From Cyanobium sp. FGCU52 (GTDB taxonomy: Bacteria > Cyanobacteriota > Cyanobacteriia > PCC-6307 > Cyanobiaceae), in assembly GCA_024958715.1 (NCBI GenBank), contig JANWUS010000007.1:1-37858 (forward strand): a DNA stretch of 37,858 nucleotides, in the 5' to 3' direction. Below are positions 14,329 to 22,807 of the stretch, piece after piece; within the stretch, counting starts at the first letter, position 1, and the number at the start of each line of letters is the position of its first letter. The translations under genes were made by a program, and so were the position numbers. Under the pieces are notes generated by a model that saw nothing but the letters and a program-made list of their open reading frames with translations, was not told the origin of the DNA and made no database searches.

Positions 14329-15099
14329 TCAGCCGGCGCCTGCGGTGCTCAGCATCACGCCGGCGGTGTAGATCACAAAGCCCGTGAGCAGGAAGCCTCC
14401 GGTGGCCACCACCCCCTGCCAGATCTTGCGGGCTGCGGGAGAGGGAGCATCCGCCAGCCAGGCGGGACGGGGGAGACTGAAGCCGCCGCTGGGAACCCAG
14501 CCGCTGCCGCGACCGGCCGGAGCCCGGCGGGCGATCGTTTCCCGCCAGTAGGCGTCGTAGCGGGGAGCCTGCTGGTTGAAGGGAAGATCCCCCACGGCCC
14601 TGCCGCCCAGCACCCGGGCGCGCTGATAGGGCACGGTGTTGGTGCCGAAGGCGTCGAGGTACTCCTGGGAATTGAGCAGATGGTCGACGAGGCCCGGCAG
14701 CCCCTGCTCGGCGATCAGGATCGAGAGGGCGATCCTTTCCTTGTCGCCGTGCACCGAACGGCCCAGCACACGACCGACGATCTGGTCGACGACGCGGTAG
14801 TTGCTGTTGCAGCGGTAGAAATCGTTGCGGAACTTGGAGGAAAGCAGCAGGCCCCGCACAAACTCCCGCGCGTTGATCTGGCCGCTGCGCAGCTGCGATT
14901 CCAGAACGGGCTCCCGGTCGGCCTTGAAGGCATGGAAGAAGATCTGGCGATAGGCCTGCTCGATCAGTTCGTCGGGGCTGGTGGCGTTCCTGCCGATCGT
15001 CTGATTCACCTGCCGGGGGGATTCCTCGTTGCCGACGGCAATCGTGCGCACGCGGGCGTTCTGGCTCCGGGGAGGAGTGGAGAGCAACGGCAGGCTCAT
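14329..15099 (-). CDS. cpcL: Rod-core linker with C-terminal membrane helix, CpcL (CpcG2) type
   Basis: This 256-aa linker opens with MSLPLLSTPPRSQNARV, a typical CpcG N terminus. A PBS-linker domain covers about 40-165 (EQAYRQIFFHAFKADREP, INAREFVRGLLLSSKFRNDF, YRVVDQIVGRVLGRSVHGD). The last 32 residues contain a hydrophobic segment of about 21 residues (roughly 229-249, GVVATGGFLLTGFVIYTAG). Soluble CpcG1 proteins lack such a tail. The membrane-tailed form, CpcG2/CpcL, is known to tether a rod-only phycobilisome near photosystem I and NDH-1. It follows cpcT on the same strand by 133 bases. Domain and tail are seen; the photosystem I role is inferred from the family. The start at 15099 is preferred over an open extension to 15336 that overlaps cpcT. 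Confidence 0.88.
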   Translation of the reverse strand: MSLPLLSTPPRSQNARVRTIAVGNEESPRQVNQTIGRNATSPDELIEQAYRQIFFHAFKADREPVLESQLRSGQINAREFVRGLLLSSKFRNDFYRCNSNYRVVDQIVGRVLGRSVHGDKERIALSILIAEQGLPGLVDHLLNSQEYLDAFGTNTVPYQRARVLGGRAVGDLPFNQQAPRYDAYWRETIARRAPAGRGSGWVPSGGFSLPRPAWLADAPSPAARKIWQGVVATGGFLLTGFVIYTAGVMLSTAGAG

Positions 15100-15232
15100 G
15101 GTCAGGGGAGGTGAAGGCTGGCCGTTGGAAGGTAGGGCTCCCGGCCAGGATCGGTGGCTGCTGGTGCCCGGCTGCTCAATCTCCTTTACCCAATTTTCGT
15201 GAAGTTCCTGTGAACCGCCCGCGGCTTCGCTC

Positions 15233-15835
15233 TCAGGAGGCGAAGGCCTCGTACCAGGAGGCAGGAATCTCTCCGCTGTAGTCGTCCGTTCGCTCGAACT
15301 GGAAGGGTCCGGCCAGGGATCCCCACAACTGCTCATGGGTCTGGGGATCGTGGCCGCGGTCGATGGTGCGCATGCCGGAGGGATCGATCTCGAAGCTGCT
15401 CACCAGGTAGGCGGTGGCGCCCTTGCGCTCCACCAGGCAGCGGCAGCCCGGTTCCACCTCCCCCACGAACCCATCCCCCCGTTCCTGCACCACGTAGGTG
15501 CAGCCTTCCAGGGGCCTGAGGTCGGCTGCGCTGATCGCCGCCCGTTTGTCGACATCCTCCACCGCACCCCAGAAGCGCTCGGCGTCGTGCAGCGACTGGT
15601 TGTGGATGATCAGCTGGCCGTCGCGCCGTTCCGGCCGCAGCACCCGGATCCGGTAGGGGGCCACAGGGTTGATGGCATACGACTGTTCCAGCAGCAGCGA
15701 CCCGGGCTCCAGCTGGGGGAGGGGCCTGAACTTGACCAGGATGTGGGCGTAGAGCGGCGGGTTGTCGAAGGCCTGGCTCTGGTTGCTGAACCCGGCGCTC
15801 AGCAGCTGCACCAGCCGTGCGAGGGAGTGATCCAT
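15233..15835 (-). CDS. cpcT: Phycobiliprotein lyase CpcT (CpeT/CpcT family)
   Basis: This 200-aa calycin-fold lyase is of the CpcT family, whose members attach phycocyanobilin to Cys153 of beta-phycocyanin. Recognisable segments are the N-terminal LVQLLSAGFSNQSQAFDNPP, HILVKFRPLP, EQSYAINPVAPYRIRVLRP, GCTYVVQERGDGFVGEVEPGCRC and the late PQTHEQLWGSLAGPFQFERT. CpcT is chosen over CpeT because only phycocyanin genes are present. It begins ten bases after the stop of the 77-aa gene and precedes the cpcL-like gene, so these form one probable operon. Confidence 0.93.
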   Translation of the reverse strand: MDHSLARLVQLLSAGFSNQSQAFDNPPLYAHILVKFRPLPQLEPGSLLLEQSYAINPVAPYRIRVLRPERRDGQLIIHNQSLHDAERFWGAVEDVDKRAAISAADLRPLEGCTYVVQERGDGFVGEVEPGCRCLVERKGATAYLVSSFEIDPSGMRTIDRGHDPQTHEQLWGSLAGPFQFERTDDYSGEIPASWYEAFAS

Positions 15836-15844
15836 GGCCGCAAC

Positions 15845-16078
15845 CTACAGACCCAGCAGCCGCACACGAAACTCGGCCACCTGCCGGGCCATGGCCGGGT
15901 CCTCCACGACGAAGGGGTGGTCGGTGAGCTCCTCGAGCATTCGCTCCAGCTTGTCGGCCGCCGTCAGGCCGTGGTCGGGATGGCGGCGCTGATGGGCGGC
16001 CCAGGCTTCATCGAACGCCAGGGCGAAGCTGTCGGCATTGGCGAACTGCTGGTCTTCGCGGAAGGGGGAGCGGGCCAC
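15845..16078 (-). CDS. Small hypothetical protein upstream of cpcT, 77 aa
   Basis: No family is recognised. It is a hydrophilic, mostly helical protein (FALAFDEAWAAHQRRHPDHG, DKLERMLEELTDHPF) without Cys, signal peptide or membrane segment. It lies four bases after the stop of the 47-aa gene and nine bases before the cpcT start, so it is cotranscribed with both. Tight spacing and normal codon use make it a real gene. Its placement suggests a part in bilin attachment or phycobilisome assembly, which is inference only. Confidence 0.72.
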   Translation of the reverse strand: MARSPFREDQQFANADSFALAFDEAWAAHQRRHPDHGLTAADKLERMLEELTDHPFVVEDPAMARQVAEFRVRLLGL

Positions 16079-16082
16079 GGCG

Positions 16083-16226
16083 TCAGCGATCGGCGGCCTC
16101 GGTGCTGGTGTCGGAGCTGTTGGAGTGGCCGTTCAGATGCTTCTCACAGGCCAGGGAGGAACTACTCGCCAGCAGCGATGCGGCGAGCAGCAGGAAGTGA
16201 ACCAGGCGGTTCGTGAGGTGTTTCAT
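16083..16226 (-). CDS. Secreted mini-protein upstream of cpcT, 47 aa
   Basis: The first 27 residues (MKHLTNRLVHFLLLAASLLA, then SSSSLAC) form a basic start, a hydrophobic core and a Ser/Ala end, reading as a signal peptide. SLAC could also be a lipobox with Cys27 as the lipidated residue, although four Ser before it make this uncertain. The mature part would be only about 20 residues (EKHLNGHSNSSDTSTEAADR), polar and acidic. Its stop is four bases before the start of the 77-aa gene. I believe similar short peptides occur in related picocyanobacteria, but I cannot check. Function unknown. Confidence 0.6.
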   Translation of the reverse strand: MKHLTNRLVHFLLLAASLLASSSSLACEKHLNGHSNSSDTSTEAADR

Positions 16227-16361
16227 TGCAGCGGGTGCCAGCAGCAGGCGGGGAAGCAGCCCCGCAGGTAGGGCTGCAGAACAGGGTAAGGGCAGGATCC
16301 CCGGCCGTCAGGCAGGGATGGCGGGCCCACACAAGGTGAGGCTCCGCAGAAAGGGTGGAAA

Positions 16362-16434
16362 TGCCAGGACCCAGATTTGAACTGGGGACACGGCGATTTT
16401 CAGTCGCCTGCTCTACCAACTGAGCTATCCCGGC
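16362..16434 (-). tRNA. tRNA-Phe (anticodon GAA)
   Basis: The reverse strand folds as a 73-base tRNA. The acceptor arm is GCCGGGA with TCCTGGC plus a discriminator A, and the D-arm includes AGCTCAGTTGGTAGAGC. The anticodon stem GGCGA/TCGCC has the loop CTGAAAA (anticodon GAA), and the T-arm carries GTTCAAATC. CCA is not encoded. Confidence 0.97.
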
Positions 16435-16464
16435 CTGTCGCCGCAGCGACCCCGGGATCTTAGA

Positions 16465-17154
16465 TCACGGTCGACGCCGGCCGGCCCGGGTCCGGGCCAG
16501 ACAGAGCATTCCAGCCACCTGCCAGCCCGCCTCTTCCAGGGCCCTGGCGGCGCTGCAGGCCGTGGCTCCCGTGGTGAGGATGTCGTCCACGATCAGCAGC
16601 GGCCGCCGCCGCCCCTGGCCCGGCAGCGGCGGACGACGACACTGGAAGGCGGTTTCGAGATTGGCGAAGCGCAGCCTGCGGTTCAGGCCGTGCTGCCCGA
16701 GTACCGGATGGCGGTGCTGCAGCAGATCCGCCCGCCGCAGCCCATGCCGGCGCCTCAGTCGCCGGCAGAGCAGATCCGGCAGGGGATTGCCCCGGCGTTT
16801 CCAGCTGGGAATGGGCACCAGCAGGGCCCCCTGCCTCAGGATCGCCTCGGGCGGCCTCACCGCACCGATCAGGGCATCGAGCGTGTCGGTGCGCGGCCGA
16901 CGGCGCAGATCAAGCAGCAGCGAGCGCAGGCCGTCGGCGTAGAACCCTGCCGCCCACCAGGGCAGGGGATGGAGCCCCTGCAGCCCCTCCAGGGGCAGCT
17001 GGAGCCGTTGGCGGCACTTCTGGCAGAGGCTGTCCCCAGAATCGAACGCTTCCTGATGCTGTCGGCAAAGGGGACAGGGTCGCTCGAGCATTCCTCCCAG
17101 GACAAGCCGGCCCAGCGACAGGAGAAAAGGAACCTCGGGCTGGTGGGGCTTCAT
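16465..17154 (-). CDS. comF: ComF-family phosphoribosyltransferase-like protein
   Basis: This 229-aa protein has an N-terminal zinc-finger-like pair of CxxC motifs (CPLCRQ and CQKCRQ, about 26-45) and a C-terminal type I phosphoribosyltransferase fold with the PRPP loop LLIVDDILTTGAT (about 187-199). ComF proteins are needed for DNA uptake in naturally transformable bacteria, apparently at the inner-membrane step. Another competence gene, dprA, lies in this window at 26674. The start at 17154 fits the family; a longer frame was not needed. The exact biochemical activity of ComF is not settled. Confidence 0.88.
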   Translation of the reverse strand: MKPHQPEVPFLLSLGRLVLGGMLERPCPLCRQHQEAFDSGDSLCQKCRQRLQLPLEGLQGLHPLPWWAAGFYADGLRSLLLDLRRRPRTDTLDALIGAVRPPEAILRQGALLVPIPSWKRRGNPLPDLLCRRLRRRHGLRRADLLQHRHPVLGQHGLNRRLRFANLETAFQCRRPPLPGQGRRRPLLIVDDILTTGATACSAARALEEAGWQVAGMLCLARTRAGRRRP

Positions 17155-17178
17155 GGGAGCAGGCCGCAGGGGCGCTCC

Positions 17179-17451
17179 TCAAGCGTTCCCCCGCAGCGTC
17201 CGCAGCATCGCCACCAGCGTGCGGTGGGCGTCCTCGCTGTCGCTGAGCGTGTGGTCGAACGGCACCTCCACCGGAGTTCCGTCCACCTCCAGCCGCATGG
17301 CCTCGGGCGTCACCGCCAGCATCCGGGCCGAGCGGGCGCTTCCGAGGCCGGCGTAGTGGTGGGCATAGGCAAGCACCGCCTCGGCGTGGTCGTCGTTCAT
17401 GTGCTTGCAGATCCGATCGCTCACGGCGGGGGTGAGGGGGTCGGCGGCCAT
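17179..17451 (-). CDS. DUF2470 domain protein, 90 aa
   Basis: This small protein is almost entirely a DUF2470 domain: the start ICKHMNDDHAEAVLAYAHHY is the hallmark His-rich helix of the family, followed by a beta-rich part (AVTPEAMRLEVDGTPVEVPF) and a C-terminal helix. In larger proteins this domain sits at the end of HugZ-like or heme/FMN-binding split-barrel enzymes. As a free domain in cyanobacteria its job is not known to me; binding a tetrapyrrole or a metal through the His residues is a plausible guess. The start at 17451 removes an upstream frame that overlaps neighbouring genes. Confidence 0.82.
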   Translation of the reverse strand: MAADPLTPAVSDRICKHMNDDHAEAVLAYAHHYAGLGSARSARMLAVTPEAMRLEVDGTPVEVPFDHTLSDSEDAHRTLVAMLRTLRGNA

Positions 17452-17483
17452 GGGGATCAGGGGAGGGCGGGCCGATTCTGGGA

Positions 17484-17603
17484 TCAGGCGGCGGCGAAGC
17501 GTTGCCAGAGCAGCAGAGCGAGGCGAAAGGCGCTGAAGCCCACGTAGCCCGCCAGCACCAGGAACAGGATCATCGACACGATGGAGCGCAGGCGTTCGTT
17601 CAT
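17484..17603 (-). CDS. Single-pass membrane mini-protein, 39 aa
   Basis: The 39-residue chain has a short basic start (MNERLRS), one hydrophobic span (about 8-34, IVSMILFLVLAGYVGFSAF) and an end with one Arg. Its ATG shares a base with the stop of the FGGY kinase gene (TGATG), which supports coupled translation. It does not match any small photosystem subunit I know (PsbT, PsbM, PsaM, PetN and others). Family unknown; real-gene status rests on the overlap and the clean membrane segment. Confidence 0.6.
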   Translation of the reverse strand: MNERLRSIVSMILFLVLAGYVGFSAFRLALLLWQRFAAA

Positions 17604-18904
17604 CAGGGGGAGAGGATGGCGCCTCCCATCCTGAGGGTTTCGCCTCTGCCCGGGAGGGCACGGGCGGCGAGTCGTGCCATGCCCTGGGCCGCGGTGAGCC
17701 CGGGCCTGTTCAACACGGGGATCCCCAGGATCCGCTCCCGCAGGCGGCGCCACTGCGGATTGGCCGCGCCCCCACCCAGCGTCACGATCCGCCGCAGGGC
17801 AGGGCAGCCCAGCTCCTGCAGGCGGGCCCAGCCCTGCCGTTCGATCTCTGCCAGACCCTCGAGCAGGCCCTGCAGGTAGAGGGCATCACTCACAGGGCGC
17901 GGTTCGAGCACCGGTGCCAGGTGCGGGTCGTCCACCGGGAAGCGCTCGCCCGGAGCCGGCAGGGGCCGCAGGTGGAGGCCGCTCTCCCGTTGAGGGTCGA
18001 TCTGGCGGCTCAGCTCCGCCAGGCTGGCGTCATCGAAGAAACGGCGCAGCACGCCGGCCCCGGCGTTCGAGGCCCCGCCCACCAGCCAGCGGCCCTGCAG
18101 CCGCTGACAGCTGATGCCTGGGCCCTGAAGGGGGACGTCGCAGAACTGCTTCAGCACCAGCGTGGTTCCGAGCACGGTGATGCCATCGCCGGGCTGGGGG
18201 TCGGCCGCCAGCACTCCTGCGCTGGCATCGGTGCTGCCGCTCACCACCCGGCAGTCGACGGGGAGCCCCAGCGCAGCGGCGGCGGTGGGGTGGAGGCTGC
18301 CGACCACCGCTCCGCTGGGCACGATCTCCGGCAGGCACTCCCGCCAGGGGCTCGTGCTGATTTCGCTGCTCCAGCGGCCTGTCAGGGCCTCCCATCCCAG
18401 ACGCAGGTTGTTGGTTTCCTCCCCCCAGCGCCAGTCGCCGATCAGCCAGCCCATCAGCCAGTCGGCCTGATGGCGCAGCCGCAGGGGGCCCTCAAGGCGT
18501 TCCTCTCGGGCGCGATCCAGCAGGGTGAGGGCACGGGCGAGGCTGCCACTGGCGCTGGCGGCCGGACCGTCTCCCCCCGCGAGGCGCGCAGCCATCTGAG
18601 CCTGTTGCGGGCAGGCCAGGTTGTACGGCAGGGCGTGGGCGAAGGCCGGTGAGGGCGCTGAGCCATCCGGTCGGCACAGCAGCAGGGTGCCGGAGGTGCC
18701 GTCCACGGCGATCGACCCCACCCGCTCCCGATCACTCCGGGGAAGGGAGCGGCAGAGCTCGATCAGCCCCTCCCGCCAGCTGGTGGGATCTTCGAACGCT
18801 CCGGCATAGGGAATCCCCTGCTCCCAGCACGGTCCATCCGGGGCGAGCAGTGCCAGCCTCACCCCGCTGCTGCCGAGGTCAAGCCCCAGCGCCAGTGCCG
18901 ACAC
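17603..18904 (-). CDS. FGGY-family sugar kinase (likely D-ribulose/xylulose kinase type)
   Basis: This ATP-dependent carbohydrate kinase has the two-lobed actin-like fold. The N-terminal phosphate loop [13 protein letters not shown] (Asp9), the [11 protein letters not shown] strand, SGSTDASAG carrying the likely catalytic Asp, GTTLVLKQ and the C-terminal [12 protein letters not shown] are all visible. It resembles the short cyanobacterial and plant kinases related to xylulokinase-1, for which D-ribulose has been reported as substrate; the substrate is not proven here. The GTG at 18904 starts just before the first strand and overlaps the metK end by 26 bases; an ATG at 18949 would add 15 odd residues. 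The stop overlaps the 39-aa membrane gene. Confidence 0.87.
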   Translation of the reverse strand: MSALALGLDLGSSGVRLALLAPDGPCWEQGIPYAGAFEDPTSWREGLIELCRSLPRSDRERVGSIAVDGTSGTLLLCRPDGSAPSPAFAHALPYNLACPQQAQMAARLAGGDGPAASASGSLARALTLLDRAREERLEGPLRLRHQADWLMGWLIGDWRWGEETNNLRLGWEALTGRWSSEISTSPWRECLPEIVPSGAVVGSLHPTAAAALGLPVDCRVVSGSTDASAGVLAADPQPGDGITVLGTTLVLKQFCDVPLQGPGISCQRLQGRWLVGGASNAGAGVLRRFFDDASLAELSRQIDPQRESGLHLRPLPAPGERFPVDDPHLAPVLEPRPVSDALYLQGLLEGLAEIERQGWARLQELGCPALRRIVTLGGGAANPQWRRLRERILGIPVLNRPGLTAAQGMARLAARALPGRGETLRMGGAILSP

Positions 18905-20138
18905 GTTCCGCCGTGGCCTGACGCAGCACCTGGGCGATCGCGCTGACATCCTCCCAGGGGAGGTTCAGGTCGCTGCGGCCGAAGTGGCCGTAGGCCGCCA
19001 CGTCCTGATAGAAGCGACCGCCGCGCTGGCCGGGAAGTGTGCGCAGGCCGAAGGCCTGGATGATCGCCCCGGGCCTGAGATCGAAGTGCTCCTGCACCAG
19101 GGCGGTGAGATCGGCGTTGCTCAGCACGCTGGTGCCGAAGCTTTCCACCAGGATGCTCACCGGCCGGGCCACGCCGATGGCGTAGCTGAGCTGCACCTCC
19201 GCCTTCCTCGCCAGTCCGGCGGCCACCAGGGCCTTGGCCACCCAGCGGGCGGCGTAGGCGGCGGAGCGATCCACCTTGGTGGGATCCTTGCCGGAGAAGG
19301 CCCCACCGCCGTGGCGGGCATAGCCGCCGTAGGTGTCCACGATGATCTTGCGGCCGGTGAGGCCGGCATCGCCCTGGGGCCCGCCCACCACGAACTTGCC
19401 GGTGGGATTCACCAGGAACCTGGTGGATTCCCTGCGGGGCCGGAGGCTGAGGTCGTTGGTGGCGGGCTCCACCACATGGGTCCAGAGATCGCGGCTGATG
19501 CGCTCGCGCACCTCCTTCTCGTCGCTGATGCCGTTGACCGATTCGGTGTGCTGGGTGGAGATCAGGATCGTGTCGATCTCCACGGGCTGATCGTCTTCGT
19601 AGACCACACTCACCTGGGTCTTGCCGTCCGGGAGGAGGTAGTCCAGGGTGCCGTCGTGGCGCACGGCCGCCAGGCGGCGCGCCAGCCGGTGGGCCAGGCT
19701 GATCGGAAGCGGCATCAGCTCGGGCGTTTCGTTGCAGGCGTAGCCGAACATGATCCCCTGATCGCCGGCGCCGATCAGGTCGAGAGGGTCGCCGTCGTGG
19801 TCCTCGGCTTCGTTCACCCCCTGGGCGATGTCGGGCGACTGCTGATCGAGGGCCACCAGAACAGCACAACTGCGGGCATCGAACCCGCCGGCCCGTGCTC
19901 CGCTGTAGCCGATCTGCTCGATCACACCCCGAACGAGACTGATGTAATCCAGCCGGGCCTTGGTGGTGACCTCGCCGGTGATCAGGCACAGACCGGTGTT
20001 CACCACCGTTTCGCACGCCACCCTGGATTCCGGATCCTCACGGAGCAGGGCATCGAGCACCGCATCGCTCACCTGGTCGCAGATCTTGTCGGGATGCCCC
20101 TCCGTGACCGACTCCGAAGTGAAGACATGGCGGCTCAT
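18879..20138 (-). CDS. metK: S-adenosylmethionine synthase
   Basis: MetK makes S-adenosylmethionine from methionine and ATP in the cytosol. The 419-aa sequence has the expected opening [15 protein letters not shown], the [16 protein letters not shown] loop, the [20 protein letters not shown] signature and [19 protein letters not shown] near 275. The length fits the longer cyanobacterial forms. It is followed with overlap by the FGGY kinase. Identification is certain. Confidence 0.98.
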   Translation of the reverse strand: MSRHVFTSESVTEGHPDKICDQVSDAVLDALLREDPESRVACETVVNTGLCLITGEVTTKARLDYISLVRGVIEQIGYSGARAGGFDARSCAVLVALDQQSPDIAQGVNEAEDHDGDPLDLIGAGDQGIMFGYACNETPELMPLPISLAHRLARRLAAVRHDGTLDYLLPDGKTQVSVVYEDDQPVEIDTILISTQHTESVNGISDEKEVRERISRDLWTHVVEPATNDLSLRPRRESTRFLVNPTGKFVVGGPQGDAGLTGRKIIVDTYGGYARHGGGAFSGKDPTKVDRSAAYAARWVAKALVAAGLARKAEVQLSYAIGVARPVSILVESFGTSVLSNADLTALVQEHFDLRPGAIIQAFGLRTLPGQRGGRFYQDVAAYGHFGRSDLNLPWEDVSAIAQVLRQATAERVGTGAGA

Positions 20139-20168
20139 GCGTCGCGGAACAGGAACGGATGTAGGAGC

Positions 20169-20981
20169 TTATGCCCTGGACACTCCTGCCGCAGTGGCGG
20201 CGACCACCTCAAGCTCCCGCCAGTGATCCACCTGGGCGAAGGAGCGATCGAGATCCAGTGGCTGGCTCCAGCCGGCCCGATAGCCCAGCACGATTCCTAC
20301 GCCGGCCCGGCGCCCCATGCGTAGATCGCTGTTGGCATCCCCGATCAGGGCGCAGGCCTCCGGGGCCACGCCGAGATCGGCGCAAAGACCGTGCACGGCC
20401 CCGGGGTCGGGTTTGCGCGGCTGGTGTTCGGCGCTCCAGTGGGCCTGGAAGTGGTGGGCCAGCCCGTGGCGCTCCAGGAACTGATGAATGCCGTCGAGGT
20501 GGTCGTTGCTGATCACGCCGCAATGCACTCCGGCGTCCCGCAGGCGTTCCAGCAGATCCACCAGCCCGTCGGTGGGCTGGGGAGGTTCCTCGCTGCCCTG
20601 GCCGTGGAGCCTGTCGGTGAGGGCGAACACCTCCTCGCTGAGGGCGAGGGATTCCGGCCAGCCCAGGCCCACCTGCGCCAGGGCGGTGGCGGTGGAGATC
20701 AGGTTGTGATCCCGTGCGGCCACGGCTGTGGTGCCGGCGGGGTGGATGCCACCGCCTGCCATCCCGTAGGCCCGCTCCAGCAGATCGCGCAGCATCCCCA
20801 GTCGCTCCGGTGGGCAGCCGGCCCGTGGGGCGTGAGCCAGACACTGAAAAACCCTGGCCTCGGCCAGGGCTCGCAGCATGGGTTCGCTGTGACTGAGCGT
20901 GCCGTCCTTGTCGAAGAGGACGGCACGGATGCCTGGGCCCGCAGGGCCCAGGCGCTCTCCTCTCAGCAGCAGATCCACCAT
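20169..20981 (-). CDS. HAD-superfamily hydrolase
   Basis: This 270-aa phosphatase-like protein has the HAD motif I VLFDKDGTLS (Asp24 nucleophile, Asp26 acid/base), motif II GVISNDH, a lysine in RKPDPGAVHGL (motif III) and motif IV LIGDANSDLRMG. A helical cap lies between motifs I and II. This arrangement is of the phosphoglycolate phosphatase-like branch, but the substrate is unknown. The ATG at 20981 is taken rather than a TTG at 20993. It starts 19 bases after the stop of rpsA and probably shares its transcript. Confidence 0.87.
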   Translation of the reverse strand: MVDLLLRGERLGPAGPGIRAVLFDKDGTLSHSEPMLRALAEARVFQCLAHAPRAGCPPERLGMLRDLLERAYGMAGGGIHPAGTTAVAARDHNLISTATALAQVGLGWPESLALSEEVFALTDRLHGQGSEEPPQPTDGLVDLLERLRDAGVHCGVISNDHLDGIHQFLERHGLAHHFQAHWSAEHQPRKPDPGAVHGLCADLGVAPEACALIGDANSDLRMGRRAGVGIVLGYRAGWSQPLDLDRSFAQVDHWRELEVVAATAAGVSRA

Positions 20982-21000
20982 CCGATGGGGCAAGGCAGGT

Positions 21001-22038
21001 TCAGTCGAGGGTGACGCCCATCGGTTCGCCTTCCTCGGCCTGCTCCAGCAGCATCTGCTTGTAGCGGGCCGCCATCTCCTCGGCCTTGTCGAACACCTTC
21101 TGGGGATCGCTGAGCATGTCGCCCGGCTCGGGTTCGAGGGCCTTGGTGGACAGGGAAATCCGGCCGCGCTCGGCGTCGAGGTCGATGATCATCACCTTCA
21201 TCTGATCGTTCACGTTGAGCACCGTGTGCGGCGTCTCGATGTGCTCGTGGCTGATCTCGGAGATGTGCAGCAGGCCGCTGACACCGCCGATGTCGATGAA
21301 GGCGCCGTAGGGCTTGATGCCGCGAACGGTGCCGAGCACCACCTCGCCCACTTCGAGGCGATTCATCTTGCGCTCCACCAGCGCGCGGCGATGGCTGAGC
21401 ACCAGGCGGTTGCGCTCCTCGTCCACCTCCAGGAACTTGAGCGGCAGGAAGTCGGCGACCAGCTCCTCCTTGGCCTTGCGGGTGCTGATGTGGCTGCCGG
21501 GGATGAAGCCGCGCAGGCCTTCCACCCGCACCAGGGCGCCGCCGCGGTTGGTGGCGAACACCTCGGAGTAGATGGTGGCGTCTTCCTTCTGCAGCTGACG
21601 CACCCGCTCCCAGGCCCGCTGGTACTCGATGCGGCGGATCGAGAGCGTGAGCTGGCCGTCTTCGTTCTCTTCGCTGAGGATGAAGAACTCGCGCACCTCA
21701 CCGGGCTCGAGCACGTCGGAGAGGTGCTCGACGCGGTTGATCGACACCTCCTGCAGCGGCATGAAGGCGGCCGTCTTGGCGCCGATGTCGATCATCGCCC
21801 CCTTCGACTCCAGGGCGAACACGGTGCCGTTGACGACGTCGCCGGGCTTGAAGTTGTAGTCGTACTTGCTGAGCAGTGCAGCAAATTCGTCGAGCGTGAA
21901 GCCGACACCATCGCCGTCCCGTGCGCTGCCGCGGCTGCTGGAATCGTCGGCGGCGGGCACCTCCTCGGGAATCGCTTCGAGGTTGATGTCCTCCGCAGCC
22001 TCCGCGGCGGCGAGGTCGGAAGTGGGTGTCACGGTCAT
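21001..22038 (-). CDS. rpsA: 30S ribosomal protein S1
   Basis: The 345-aa protein has an acidic N-terminal arm (about 1-45) and three S1/OB-fold repeats. The first begins PGDVVNGTVFALESKGAMIDIGAKTAAFMPL, the second covers DATIYSEVFATNRGGALVRVEGLRGFIPGSH, and the third is GEVVLGTVRGIKPYGAFIDIGGVSGLLHIS. Three-repeat S1 is usual in cyanobacteria and chloroplasts. S1 binds mRNA and helps position it on the small subunit. The start at 22038 (MTVTPTSD) removes an upstream frame reaching 22161 that overlaps nrdR. Confidence 0.96.
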   Translation of the reverse strand: MTVTPTSDLAAAEAAEDINLEAIPEEVPAADDSSSRGSARDGDGVGFTLDEFAALLSKYDYNFKPGDVVNGTVFALESKGAMIDIGAKTAAFMPLQEVSINRVEHLSDVLEPGEVREFFILSEENEDGQLTLSIRRIEYQRAWERVRQLQKEDATIYSEVFATNRGGALVRVEGLRGFIPGSHISTRKAKEELVADFLPLKFLEVDEERNRLVLSHRRALVERKMNRLEVGEVVLGTVRGIKPYGAFIDIGGVSGLLHISEISHEHIETPHTVLNVNDQMKVMIIDLDAERGRISLSTKALEPEPGDMLSDPQKVFDKAEEMAARYKQMLLEQAEEGEPMGVTLD

Positions 22039-22150
22039 GGAAGAGCGGCGGTCTGCCCAGGGCAGTGCGAGGAGAGGCGTCGGCTGCCCGCCAGCAGCAC
22101 GGCGCAATCCCTCACCATAGCAAGGGGACCTCGCGGCAACAGAGGCAGGC

Positions 22151-22654
22151 TCAGCCCACAACCGCCAGACGATTGCGCCCCTTGCCGCTTCTTGGGGGGG
22201 TGGCTCCCGTGCTCAGTCCTTCCAGGGTGGCCACGAAATCGCTGACGCTGCGGAACTGCCGATAGACCGAGGCGAACCGCACGTAGGCCACCTCGCTCAT
22301 GGTGCGCAGTCGCTCCAGCACCAGTTCCCCGATCTCGTTGCTGCTCACCTCCCTGCCGCTGCGTTGCTGCAGCGCCACCTCGATGTCGTCGACAACGTTT
22401 TCGAGCAGGGCCGGCTCAAGCCCGGTTTTCTCACAGGCTCGCAGCAGGCCATGCAGCAGTTTGGAGCGATTGAACGTTTCGCGGGCGCCGTTGCGCTTCA
22501 CGACGGTGATCGGAACCGTTTCAACCCGCTCGTAGGTGGTGAAGCGGAAATCACAGTTGAGGCACTCCCTGCGGCGCCGCACGCTGCGCCCGCTGTCGGC
22601 GGCTCTCGACTCCAGCACCCGGCTGTCGGTGTGTTGGCAGGAGGGGCACTGCAT
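22151..22654 (-). CDS. nrdR: Transcriptional repressor NrdR
   Basis: NrdR controls ribonucleotide reductase genes by binding NrdR boxes and sensing ATP/dATP. The 167-aa protein has the N-terminal zinc ribbon (CPSC at 3-6, CLNC near 31) followed by the ATP-cone domain ([20 protein letters not shown], about 50-140), which is the full family layout. It lies between rpsA and psbT on the same strand, a neighbourhood I associate with picocyanobacteria. The start at 22654 is the family start, since the zinc ribbon begins at residue 3. Confidence 0.96.
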   Translation of the reverse strand: MQCPSCQHTDSRVLESRAADSGRSVRRRRECLNCDFRFTTYERVETVPITVVKRNGARETFNRSKLLHGLLRACEKTGLEPALLENVVDDIEVALQQRSGREVSSNEIGELVLERLRTMSEVAYVRFASVYRQFRSVSDFVATLEGLSTGATPPRSGKGRNRLAVVG

Positions 22655-22758
22655 GCCCGCAGCTTCACGTGTGTTCACCGAGTGTAGGCACCCGGTACCG
22701 GAATGAGAAGGGGGCGCGACACCGCTCGCCTCCTTGCCGTGTGCCATGGCCGGCCATG

Positions 22759-22781
22759 AAAAAACCCCCGCGGAGCGGGGG
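22759..22781 (-). terminator. Terminator of psbB-psbT
   Basis: On the minus strand CCCCCGC, a TCC loop and GCGGGGG are followed by six T. It lies 26 bases after the psbT stop and separates psbB-psbT from nrdR. Confidence 0.85.
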
Positions 22782-22807
22782 CAGAAGAGTCCTGGAAGGA
22801 ATCGGAC

